Positions 54,130 to 64,000 of a DNA stretch of 64,000 nt are shown piece after piece. The DNA is from Oscillospiraceae bacterium (GTDB lineage: Bacteria; Bacillota; Clostridia; Oscillospirales; CAG-272), in NCBI GenBank assembly GCA_022009675.1, contig CP091718.1, positions 124,001 to 188,000 on the forward strand, given 5' to 3'. The notes beneath the pieces are model-generated. The model was not told the DNA's origin, did not search any database, and worked only from the letters and a program-made list of their open reading frames with translations. A program made the position numbers and the translations under genes. Numbering within the stretch: the stretch's first letter is position 1; each line of letters begins with the position of its first letter.

Positions 54130-57100
54130 TCCAGCTTCCCTCCTTGTTCTTGGAAATATCCGCCACATCCAGCGTCAGCACCTTGGAAATACCGTGTTCC
54201 GGCATGGTGACGCCGTACAGGCGTGTTGCCGCCGCCATGGTGCCGCGGCGGTGCGTAATCATGATGAACTGCGTCTCGTCCGCATAACGCCGTATGTACT
54301 GCGCCAGCCGCTCCACGTTTACCTCGTCCAGTGCCGCCTCAATTTCGTCCAGAATGCAGAACGGCGTCGGGTTTACCTTGAGGATGGCGAAAAAGAGTGC
54401 CACACCGACAAATGCCTGCTCGCCGCCGGACAGCTGCATCAGGCTCTTGATGATCTTCCCGGGCGGTGCCGCCTTGATCTCGATCCCGCTCTCCAGGATA
54501 TTGTCGGGGTCTGTCAGAGATACCTCGGCAGAGCCGCCGCCGAACAGCTCGGCAAAGGTCTTTCCGAAATTCTCATTGATGGCATCAAATGCCGTTGCAA
54601 AGGCGACCTTCATCTCATCCTCCAGCCTGGCGATGATGCCGGTCAGCTCGGCACGGGACTTTTCCAGATCGGCAATCTGCGTGCGCATGGCTTCACAGCG
54701 CTCGTAGACCTCCTTATACTTCTCCACTGCGTCCGGGTCAAAATGCCCCAGCGCCCGCAAGCGGTTGCGGCAGTCGGTCTGAGTCGCCAGCACCACGCGG
54801 CGATTCTCCGGCGTGACCGGCTCCCAATGCATCGCCTCCGCCATGGTCTGCGCCTCCGGCAACGTCATGTCGTAGTCCTCGTGCAGTTTGGCATCCAGCT
54901 TTTCCTTCTCGGCTCTGAGTCCGGTCAGTTTGGTATCCGCCGTCGTGAATGCGCGGAACAGCGTCTCCTTATCCTCATACTTGCGGTTGATCTGCTCCCG
55001 GAGGGCTGTCAGGCGCAATTCGTACTGCGCACTGTCCGCATCCGCACGGCTCTTGTCCGCCGACAGTGCCGCCAGCCGCTGCTCGCCGTCCGCATACAGG
55101 CGGCGGTTCTCCTCCTGCTCGCGCCGGTAGCCGGTGCGGCTCTCGGTCAGCGCGGCAATCCGCTCCTGCGCTGCAGCCGCATCCGCCTCCGCTTTACCCG
55201 CCTGCTCCGCGCAGGAGTCCGCAAAGGTCGCCTGCGTATCGGCATCCTTGCGCGCCTCGCTCAAGGCGATATACAGCCCGGTCTGTTTTTTTCGGTACGA
55301 CTGTTCAGCGCGTCCTCGGCATCGCCGCGGTCGGCGTCCGCCTGCTGCCGCACGGCACGCACCTCGCCGATGGCGGCGGTCAACGCCGCTTCCTCGGCAC
55401 GCAGGCTCTCCATATCCTGCTCGTACTGCCTGCTTTCGGCAAGGATGCGGTCGCTGTCGTCACGCAGCTTATCCAAAAGTGTCCTGTTTGCGTCCTGCTT
55501 CGCCTTTGCCTGATTCAGTGCCGCCGTCTCATTCCCGAGAACGGCACGGAGCAGATCGCGCCTGTCCTGCTTGGCATCGCGTTGCTCCTCCGCCTCCCGG
55601 ACAGCGTCCCGCAGGCGGATCAGCTTCTGCTCCGCCTCGCTGACCTGCCCGTCCAGCCGCTTCTGCTCCTCCGTAAGGGCACGCACCTCCGCCGCACGGC
55701 TCAGGGCACCGCCCCGCTGGGAGGTCGAACCGCCGGTAAAGGAACCGCCCACGTTGATCTGCTGTCCGTCCAGCGTGACCACGCGGACGCGGTACCGCAG
55801 TGCCTTCGCCATGGCTGTGGCATGCTCGATGGTGTCGAACACCAGCGTGCGCCCCAACAGCGAGGACAGCACCGACCGGAAGCGGTCATCACTGGTCAGC
55901 AGCGCATCCGCCACGGCGACATAGCCGGGGTAACCAGCCGCCTGCGTCATCTCCGGCGTCGGACTCTGCCCGCGCATGGAGGTGAGCGGGAAGAAGGTAG
56001 CCCTGCCGGCGTTCTCGCGTTTGAGCGCGTACATCGCCGCCTTGGCGGTCGCCTCGTTCTCCACCACAATGTGCTGGAGATTGGCGCCCAGCGCCGTTTC
56101 CACCGCCGTGACATAGGCTTTTTCCACCTGGACAAGCTGTGAGAGCGGACCGTACACAGTCCCGCACGGTTCCCCGCCGAAGCCGGACAACCGCCCGGCG
56201 GCGTAACGGCTCATTACGAACCGAACCGCCCCCGTATAGCCCTCATAGTGCTCCTCCATGGAGCGGAAGGTCTGGATGCGCTGGGCAACCGAATCCCGCC
56301 GCAGTTTGGCGGTATTCAGCGCCTCATGCGCCTGCCCGTACTGCTCATTGCAAGCGGTCAGGGCATTCTCCGCCGCGCGCAGGGCAGCGTCATTTTCGTT
56401 CAGCGATGCGGTATACCCGTCCACGCCCTTCTGGCGTCTGGCAACATCCGCCGCCAGCGACGCAGCCGTTTCCTCATAGCGCTCCATGTCCGAAAGAATC
56501 CCGCTCCCGCGGTCGCTCCCGCTGTTTCGCGCGTTCTCCAGCACGGACAGGCGCACCCGCACATCCACCGCCTGCGCCTCACGCGCGCGGATGTCCGCCC
56601 CTGTCACATCAATGCGTTCGGAAAGCTCGTCGATGCGCCGCCTGAGCGTCTCCTGCTCCGCCGTCCCGGCGGCATACTCCGCCTCCATCTCGGTCAGTCT
56701 GCGGCGCAGGGATGCTTCCTTCTCCCGGTGATCGCGTTCCCGGGCGCGCGCGTCGTCCCGGGCGGCATACGCCGCGCGGATCGCCTCCTCCGCCGCCCCG
56801 ATGCTCTCGCCCGCGTGCAGAATATGGCTCTCGCGCACCCGATACTCGCTGTCCAGCCGGTGCAGTTCCTCGGATACAGCGGTAATCTCCCCTGTCAGCT
56901 GTCCTGCCGTTTCCCGGCTCCCCCGGTTCATCTCGGTCAGGCGCTGGTTCTGTACCTCCAGCGATTGCAGGGCATCCTGCGCCTGCGACAGGTCAAACTC
57001 CGCATGGGAACGCGTCGTAGCCGCCGCATTGATCTCGCCCAGCAAACGTCCGGAATCATACAGCCACAGGCTGATGTCCGCCTGCCTGCGTGCCTCCAGC

Positions 57101-57789
57101 AGGACAATGCCCTTTTTTGCTTTTTTTCCGCCTCGCGCGCCAGCGGGCTCGACCTGCGCCTCGACTTCGGAAAAGACATCCCGGATGCGCACCATGTTCG
57201 CTTCGGTCGTATCCAGCCGCCGCTGTGCCTCGGTCTTTCGCACGCGGTAACGCGCGATGCCGGACGCGTCCTCAAAAACGCTCCGGCGTTCCTCGCTCTT
57301 GCGGGAGATCATCTCGGCGATGCGTCCCTGCCCGATGATGGAGTAGCCGTCCCGCCCGATGCCGGTGTTCAGGAACAGCTCGTAGATATCCCGGAGGCGC
57401 ACCGGCTTGCGGTTGATGAGGTATTCCGACTCTCCGCTCCGGAAATAGCGCCGCGTGACGGTCACGCGGTCATAGGGGCAGTCCAGCCGGCAGAAATCCG
57501 ATGTATTGTCGAAGGTCACGGACACCTCGGCATAGCCCATCGGGCGGCGGCTGTCCGCACCGCCGAAAATGACATCCTCCATCTTGCTCCCGCGCAGGGT
57601 CTTGGAGGATATCTCCCCAGCACCCAGCGCATGGCATCCGCGATGTTTGATTTGCCGCTCCCGTTGGGACCGACGATGACGGTCACACCTCTGCCGTCCG
57701 TTCCGACGCCCGTGCCCGGCTCAAAAATCCAGCTTTGTCCGGTCCGGGAAGGACTTGAAGCCCTGCAACTCTATTGATTGTAGGTACAC
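54113..57789 (-). CDS. smc: chromosome segregation protein SMC (several frame breaks)
   Basis: An ATP-dependent DNA-loop-forming condensin subunit. The N-terminal head '[15 protein letters not shown]' and Walker A '[20 protein letters not shown]' are split by slips near 57730 and 57615. Then coiled coil, the hinge (nt ~55900-56250, '[10 protein letters not shown]'), the second coiled coil, and the C-terminal head with signature '[11 protein letters not shown]' and Walker B '[13 protein letters not shown]'. More slips lie near 57115-57140 and in the T7 run at 55286-55292. Corrected length is about 1,200 residues. The start is GTG 57789 with AAAGGAG eight bases upstream. It overlaps ftsY by 17 nt. 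Confidence 0.93.
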
Positions 57790-57802
57790 GCGCGGTCTCC
57801 TT

Positions 57803-58554
57803 TTACTTTACTCCGAACAGATTCAGCGCATCACGCGCCGCCGCCTGTTCCGCCTTGCGCTTGGAGCGCCCCACTCCCCGTCCGATAACGTTGGAGTTCA
57901 GCCTTGCCTCCACCTCGAAGGTCTTCATATGGTCGGGGCCCTCCTCGCGGATCAGGACGTACTCCAGCACATCCCCCTCGGTCTGCTGAATCAGCTGCTG
58001 CAGGGGGGTCTTGTAGTCTCCGTCCCCGCCCCGGCTCTCCAGTTCCTGCAGATCGCGCCGCACGAAGGGCAGAAGGAACGCGGCTATGACGTCCTTGGCG
58101 TCTCCGCCGCGCCCCGCGTCCTCAAACATGGCGGCAAGCAATGCCTCAAAGGCGTCCGCCAGAATGTTTACCTTGTCCCTGCCCCCGGTTTTCTCCTCCC
58201 CGATACCCAGCAGCAGGCAGTCGCCAAGGTACCGATCTGCCGGGCGTAGCGTGCCAGCGCATCCGCACAGACAACGTCCTTGCGCAGGCAGGTCAGATCT
58301 CCCTCCGGCAGCTCCCGATAGGTCGTGAACAGGAACTCACTGACCACCAGCGACAGCACCGAATCGCCCAGAAACTCCAGCCGCTCGTTGCACAGAAGGT
58401 GATGGTTGCGCTGTCCCGTCTCATTGGAGTAGGAGGAGTGCGTCAGCGCCCTGCACAGCAGTGCCCGGTCGCGGAATCGGTAGCCGATGCGGCTCTCCAA
58501 TGCTGCAAGACAGTCTGTATCTATCGGTAATGTGCGTTCCCGTTCATGCCCCAT
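57803..58554 (-). CDS. rnc: ribonuclease III (frameshifted)
   Basis: A double-strand-specific endoribonuclease for rRNA processing. The catalytic signature is '[20 protein letters not shown]'. The second part has '[14 protein letters not shown]' and a C-terminal dsRNA-binding domain with '[17 protein letters not shown]'. A slip near 58210 joins 'RQIG' to '[19 protein letters not shown]'. Corrected length is about 250 residues. It lies 13 bases before smc. Confidence 0.92.
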
Positions 58555-58606
58555 GGCTCATCCCGTTCCTTTCCTTTTCTCTCCCGTCCGCGGCGTACCC
58601 GACGGA

Positions 58607-59628
58607 TCAGCCTTCCCCGCCCGTTCCGGCGCCGGCGGCAATCTCTGCCTCCAGCCCGTCCAGCACGCCGGACTCGCAAAGACGGGTCGCCTGCCGGATG
58701 GCATTGGCAAAGGCGCGCGCGTCACTGGAGCCGTGCGCTTTGATGACCGGCTTGCACAGTCCCAGAATGGGGCTTCCGCCGTATTCGGCGGTATCGACCT
58801 TCTTGCGGAACCGCGCCAGCGGCTTTTTTACACCCAGCGCGGACAGCTTGGTCAGTGCGCTGGTCATGAAAATATCCTTCAGCCCGCGCAGGATGAATTT
58901 GCTCACGCCCTCATACGCTTTCAGGCAGATATTGCCCGTAAAGCCGTCCGTGACCGCGACATCACACACGTCAAACGGCAGGGCATTCGGCTCGACATTC
59001 CCGACAAACCGGATACCGGGCATCCCGGACAGCAGGCGGTACGCCTCCGTCTGCATGGGCGTGCCCTTTGCACGCCTCGGTGCCGTTGTTCAGCAGTCCG
59101 ACGCGGGGCATCTCTATGCCGAACAGCCCCTTCATGTACGCCGAACCCATGACGGCAAACTGCGGCAGAAAGTCCGGCTGTACCGTCACATTGGCACCGG
59201 AATCCATAAGCAGGGTCGGCTTCTCGAATGCCAGCACCGTGGCAATGGCGGCGCGGTGGATACCCCTGCATCCGCCTGACAATCAGGCTGGCTCCGGTGA
59301 ACAGCGCACCGGTGTTGCCGGTACTGACCACGGCGTCCCCTTCCCCGTCCCGCAGAGCGCGCAAAGCGACCGCCATGGACGAGTCCTTCTTGGCGTGCAG
59401 AACGCACATGGGGTCATCCTCCATCCCGATGACGGATCCCGCATCCCGGAGTTCAAACGCGGACAGGTCGATGCTGCGTGCGCGGGCAGCCGATTCCATC
59501 TCCGCCCGGACGCCGACCAGCAGGTACTCCCCGCCCAGAGCGGCTTTAGCGGCGACAGCGCCCGCCAGCATCTCGCCGGGGGCGCGATCGCCCCCCATGC
59601 AGTCTACAATAATTTTTTTCTGTTGCAT
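58607..59628 (-). CDS. plsX: phosphate acyltransferase PlsX (frameshifted)
   Basis: It makes acyl-phosphate from acyl-ACP for phospholipid synthesis. Motifs are 'IIVDCMGGDRAPGEML', 'DAVVSTGNTGAL', 'LLMDSGANVTVQPDFL' and 'DVAVTDGFTGNICLK'. Slips near 59260 (G4 run) and 59070 break the frame. Corrected length is about 340 residues, as expected. The usual acpP gene between plsX and rnc is absent; only 52 bases separate them. Confidence 0.92.
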
Positions 59629-59676
59629 ACAGGCTCCTTTTCTTTGACCGCACAGGCGGTGTAAGGGGAGAGGTCA

Positions 59677-59698
59677 CCGGAGTCTCTCAGGACTCCGG
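59677..59698 (-). other. hairpin enclosing the trmFO stop codon
   Basis: An 8-bp perfect stem CCGGAGTC / GACTCCGG has the trmFO stop in its loop. No T-run follows on the minus strand. It could mark an mRNA end or slow decay between trmFO and plsX. Confidence 0.4.
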
Positions 59699-61023
59699 CG
59701 TTTTCCGGTCTGCCACGAAAGAATCGACCCATGCCAGCGAACGTGCCGCCAGCGCTTCGTTGCGGGCGAGCTTGCCGCCCTTGATCTTCTTTTCCGGCAG
59801 AGGGACAATGCCGAAGTTGGCATTCATGGGGGTGAAATCCCCGATGCCGCCCCGGCTGACATAGTTTGCCATCGCGCCGATCATGGTCTCGGTCGGGAAA
59901 ATGACCGGCTCCATGCCAAGCGCGCGGCGGGCAGCGTTGATTCCTGCCACAAAGCCGGATCCGGTCGATTCGATGTACCCTTCCACGCCGGTCATCTGCC
60001 CGGCGAAGTACACGTTCGGAACCGTCCGCACGGAGTAATCCGGTTCCAGCATATCCGGCGAGGGAAGGTAGGTGTTGCGGTGCATGACGCCATAGCGTAG
60101 GAATTCCGCATTCTCCAGTCCGGGGATCAGGCGGAACACGCGCCGCTGTTCCGGGAATGTCAGGTGGGTCTGGAAACCGACCAGATTGTACATGGTGCCC
60201 TCCTGATTCTCCCGCCGCAGCTGCACCACGGCGAAGGAATGCGTACCCGTGCGCGGGTCGGTCAGTCCGACCGGCTTGAGCGGACCGTAGCAGAGCGTAT
60301 CATACCCGCGCCGCGCCATGACCTCGACCGGCATACAGCCCTCGAACACCTTCAGCTCCTTTTGCAGATTCCGGTCAAACTCCTTGAGCGGCGCCTCCTC
60401 GGCACCGATCAGTGCCTGATAGAATGCATCGTACTGCTCACGTGTCATGGGGCAGTTGATGTAATCCGCGTCCCCCTTGTTGTAGCGGGACGCAAAGAAG
60501 GCGATATCCATATTGATGGTGAAGCGTCCACAATGGGTGCCACCGCGTCAAAGAAGTGCAGTCCGTCTCCGGCAAAGTGCGCCCGGATATATGCCGCCAT
60601 CGGGTCGGAGGTCAGCGGTCCCGTTGCGACAACGGTAATCTGCCCGTCCGGGATAGCGGACACCTCCTCCTCCACGACTGTGATGCGGGGATTGGCACAG
60701 AGCTTTTCCGTGATATACGCCGAGAATCTGTCCCGGTCTACCGCCAGTGCCGAGCCGGCGGCAACCTGCGTGGCGCGTGCCGCCTCCATGATGAGCGATC
60801 CCATCCGGGACAGTTCTTCTTTGAGCAGTCCGACGGCGTTGCTCACCCGGTCGGAGCGCAGGGAGTTGGAGCAGACCAGCTCTGCAAACCCCCGGCTGTG
60901 GTGGGCAGGCGTCATCTTGTGCGGCTTCATCTCATGCAGAACAACGTCAACTCCCTGTCGCGCCGCCTGCCATGCAGCCTCGGAGCCGGCAAGCCCGGCT
61001 CCGTACACGTGGATAGTCGGCAT
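59687..61023 (-). CDS. trmFO: folate-dependent tRNA m5U54 methyltransferase TrmFO (frameshifted)
   Basis: An FAD enzyme that methylates U54 of tRNA with methylenetetrahydrofolate. The FAD-binding start is '[17 protein letters not shown]'; next come 'SNSLRSD', then '[16 protein letters not shown]' and '[20 protein letters not shown]' near the end. A one-base loss near 60520 splits it ('AVAPIVDAS' to '[13 protein letters not shown]'). Corrected length is about 445 residues. ATG 61023 has GAGG seven bases upstream and lies just after the topA stop. Confidence 0.92.
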
Positions 61024-61025
61024 AC

Positions 61026-63325
61026 TCACGCCTCGCTCCCTCCGCCGTCCCGGACGGGCGGTGTGTCCTCCGGCTCATACGGGCGCGAGTAGCCGCATCC
61101 CTCCGCATGGCAGACCAGCAGCGGCTTCCCCTTCTTGCGGAACAGCATTCCACCGCACTGCGGGCATTTTTCCTTGGTCGGCATATCCCACGAGGAAAAA
61201 TCGCACTTCGGGTAGTTTTTCACAGGAGTAGAATACCGCGCGGTTACGCCCGTTCTTCATCACGATCTGTCCGCCGCACTTGGGGCACGGAACGCCGATC
61301 TCCTTGGTCTTCTGCTTTGTGAATTTGCATTCCGGATACCGCGAGCAGGCATAGAAGGATCCATAGCGTCCGGAACGCAGGACCATATCCGCGCCGCACA
61401 GCTCGCACTTCATACCGGTCGGTGCCGCCTCGGCGGGATTCTTGACCGGGTCAGTCAGCGGACGGGTGGATTTACAGGTGGGGTAGTTCGGGCAGGCGGC
61501 AAACTTGCCGAACCGACCGTTCTTGACGATCATGCGGCTTCCGCACTTGTCGCAGACAAAGTCCGTCTCTCAACCGGCAGCGAAACGCTGACCGATCCTA
61601 TCTGCTTTTTCCGCCTGCTCCAGTTGCTTCTCAAAGCCGTTCCAGAACCGGCTCAGCACGTCCTCCATGCTCTCCTTGCCTTCCTCAATCCCGTCCAGGT
61701 CGTTCTCCATGCGGGCGGTGAAATGCTCGTCCACAATGGTGGCAAAATTCCGGAGCATGATATCGTTGGTCACCTCGCCCAGCTGAGTCGGCACCAGCGC
61801 TTTTCCCTCGCGCTTGACGTAGCCGCGCGTGGTGATGGTGGACACGATGGTGGCAAAGGTGCTCGGACGTCCGATCCCCTTTTCCTCCAGCAGTTTGATA
61901 AAGGAGCCCTCGGTGTAGCGCGGGGGCGGCTCCGTGAAGTGTCTGCCCGGCTCGACCGCCGTACAGGGCAGCCGCTCCCCCTCACGCAGGGGCGGAATGC
62001 GCAGGTCGCGCTGCTCCTCCGGGTCGTCCGCCCGGCGGTTACGCTGACCGTCATCGGCTGCTTCCTCGTAGACTGCCATATAGCCGGGGAACGTCACGGT
62101 ATATCCGCTCGCGCGGAACACCCAGCCACTGCATTCCAGATCGACCGTCAGCGTTTCCAGCTCGGCGGATTCCATCTGGCTGGCGACAAAGCGCTCCCAG
62201 ATGAGCTTATACAGTCGATACTGGTCAGGCGTCAGGGACTTGCGCACCATGGCAGGCTCAATCTCCACCCGTGCCGGGCGGATCGCCTCGTGTGCGTCCT
62301 GCGCACCGGCGCGCGCCTTGTATACGCGGGGCGTTTCAGGGCAGTACCGCTCACCGTATCTCCCGCGGATCAACTCGGCGGCGGCGGTCTGCGCCTCTGC
62401 GGAAACGCGCAGGGAATCGGTACGCATGTAGGTGATAAGACCCTGCGTGCCGCCCAGTTCCACGCCGATGTTGACACCCTCGTACAGTTCCTGCGCCACG
62501 CGCATGACGCGGGAGGACTGGAAATTCAGCTTGCGGGATGCTTCCTGCTGCATGGTGGAAGTGGTAAAGGGCGGGGGCGGATTCTTCCGGCGGGTCGCCC
62601 GTTTGACCGATGCGACCGAGAAGGTTCCGCCGGTCACGTCGTCCACGACGCGCCGGGCATCCGCCTCACAGGTCAGGCGCACCTTGCCCTCCCGGTTGCC
62701 GACAAAGCGCACCCGGACGGATTTCCCATCGGTGCAAAGCAGAACCGCATCCACCGTCCAGTATTCCTCCGGCACAAAGGCGCGGATCTCGTTCTCCCTG
62801 TCCACGATCAGCTTGGTCGCCACCGACTGCACACGTCCGGCGGACAGACCGCTCCGCACGGTCTTCCACAGGTACGGGGACAGCTTATAGCCCACAATGC
62901 GATCCAGAATACGGCGGGTCTGCTGGGCATTGACCAGGTTCATGTCCAGCGGGCGGGGCTGTTTGATGGACGCCTTGACCACGGATTTGGTGATCTCATT
63001 GAATGTCACGCGCTGTACCTGCTCCACCGGGATGCCCAGTGCATTCGCAAGGTGCCACGAGATTGCCTCCTCGCGGTCCGGGTCGGTTGCAAGAAAGACC
63101 TTGCCGGCGGCTTTGGCTTCCTTTACGTATCTCCTTGATGAGGTCGCCCTTGCCGCGGATATTGATATAGTGTGCCTGAAAATGATTCTCAATGTCAACG
63201 CCGAGGGTGCTTTTGGGAAGATCACGGACGTGACCCACCGAAGCTACCACCTTGTAGTTGGAGCCGAGATAGCCCTTGATGGTGCTCGCCTTGGAGGGCG
63301 ACTCCACGATAACCAGATTTGCCAT
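61026..63325 (-). CDS. topA: DNA topoisomerase I (frameshifts and in-frame stop)
   Basis: It relaxes negative supercoils. The Toprim domain begins '[18 protein letters not shown]'; next are '[12 protein letters not shown]', the catalytic Tyr in '[13 protein letters not shown]' (nt ~62420), and 'HEAIRPARV'. Three or four CxxC zinc fingers follow at the C-terminus (nt ~61040-61560; '[11 protein letters not shown]', '[11 protein letters not shown]', 'CPKCGGQ', 'CPQCGGMLF'). Slips near 63130 and in an A5 run at 61214-61218 break the frame. In addition, an in-frame TGA at 61570-61572 separates the core from the zinc fingers. The ATG has AAAGGA six bases upstream. dprA lies upstream, a common clostridial order. 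Confidence 0.92.
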
Positions 63326-63446
63326 ACGGTTTCCTTTCATGTATGATGTAATCCCTGTGTCAGGGAGAAGATGCTATGGGCGATACCGCGCAATGACGGC
63401 GGGACAGATGCGTACTGCCCGGACACCGGGCGGTATTCTGCACCGC

Positions 63447-64000
63447 TCAGCGGCGCGCGTACAGCCCGCCGGGCAGGGACGTAATGAGTCCCCGGATCTC
63501 CAGCACGGTCATGGCGGCAAGGACGTCCCCCATGGAGAAGCCCTCCCGCATCAGTGCATCCACCGGAACGGCGTGATCCAGCGGCATGGCGAGGAACACG
63601 GCGCGCTGTGTCTCGTTCAGCGATTCCAGCGCCTTTCCGGAGCGGTCGCTGTCTGTCACGGGTGTGCGTGTGACGTCCGGGGCAGGCTCCTGCCTGCGTG
63701 CCGCAGGTTCCGGCACGGGGGCGATGTGTCCGGTCTGTTCCGGCGCCGGCGCCGGGGCGCGCCGCATCGGGCGGTTGGCGCCGTCCCGTCGCGTCCCCGG
63801 GTCACGGGCGGACACGGTGCGGGTCTGGATTTCGTACCGCCGCAGGGCGTCATCATCCGGCTCGGAACGCTGTTCGGCGCGGGTCAGCCCCACCCAGTTG
63901 ATATTGTCGCGGTACAGGAACGCATACGCGTCCAGAATGTCCCGTGCGCTCAGTACCATGGACGCGCCGTCCCGTAACAGAGCGTTGGTGCCGGAGGAAT
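63447..64000 (-). CDS. dprA: DNA-processing protein DprA, C-terminal part (cut by window end)
   Basis: It loads RecA on incoming single-stranded DNA. The window edge preserves 'SSGTNALLRDGASMVLSARDILDAY', the end of the Rossmann domain, then a ~90-residue charged Pro/Arg-rich linker. The C-terminal winged-helix domain follows ('LNETQRAVFLAM', 'GDVLAAMTVLEIRGLI', 'PGGLYARR'). The start lies beyond base 64000. The 120 bases between its stop and topA show no gene. Confidence 0.88.
   Translation of the reverse strand, partial: SSGTNALLRDGASMVLSARDILDAYAFLYRDNINWVGLTRAEQRSEPDDDALRRYEIQTRTVSARDPGTRRDGANRPMRRAPAPAPEQTGHIAPVPEPAARRQEPAPDVTRTPVTDSDRSGKALESLNETQRAVFLAMPLDHAVPVDALMREGFSMGDVLAAMTVLEIRGLITSLPGGLYARR

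Noticed and set aside
743..63325. Programmed ribosomal frameshifting
   Set aside because: Breaks occur in about 20 unrelated genes, in both directions, usually in homopolymers and without slippery heptamers plus downstream structures.

Overview
The window reads as a chromosome segment of a GC-rich member of the Clostridia (Bacillota), most like gut Oscillospirales/Ruminococcaceae. The grounds are AAAGGAG-type ribosome sites, sigma-A promoters with 17-bp spacers, clostridial gene order (nadD-yqeK-rsfS; plsX-rnc-smc-ftsY), a biotin-dependent Na+-pump decarboxylase cluster, a two-gene 2-hydroxyacyl-CoA dehydratase/activator and cohesin/dockerin surface proteins. No tRNA, rRNA, CRISPR array or insertion sequence was seen. 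About 50 single-base indels, mostly in homopolymers, break genes throughout, including essential ones. This looks like a consensus-quality problem, and many genes are described here as reconstructed across such breaks.

Layout. 77-746: two small zinc-ribbon proteins. 743-11554 (+): a large secreted protein ending in a dockerin, then a membrane-anchored scaffold with two cohesin-like domains, 44 tandem 57-bp Cys/His/Asp-rich repeats, an X2-like module and a C-terminal membrane anchor. 11644-25412 (+): PduO-type cobalamin adenosyltransferase, flavodiiron protein, metallo-beta-lactamase hydrolase and ThuA-like protein; MgtE; YerC-type regulator, methyltransferase and Hsp33; a double-domain dehydratase activator, its dehydratase-like partner and a small zinc-ribbon membrane protein. 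25614-38689 (+): a reconstructed ~3,840-residue subtilisin-family protein with FN3, Big2-like, cohesin-like and dockerin domains, followed 11 nt later by a second cohesin protein with a membrane anchor. 38660-39877 (-): a Mbeg1-like (DUF2974) alpha/beta hydrolase. 39983-44920 (-): Na+-translocating decarboxylase operon. 45167-47310 (+): truB, DUF421 and DUF4363 proteins. 47432-64000 (-): a long, tightly packed housekeeping run dprA-topA-trmFO-plsX-rnc-smc-ftsY-rdgB/yhbY-lipoprotein-nadD-yqeK-rsfS-dCMP deaminase-lipoprotein-rimI.

The most notable feature is the twice-occurring pair 'large secreted dockerin protein -> cohesin protein with InlB-like, Cys/His, X2-like and membrane-anchor modules'. 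The two anchors share a homologous C-terminal half. Together they suggest a cellulosome-like surface assembly built around a protease-family protein and a giant non-catalytic protein rather than glycoside hydrolases; no glycoside hydrolase was recognised in the window.
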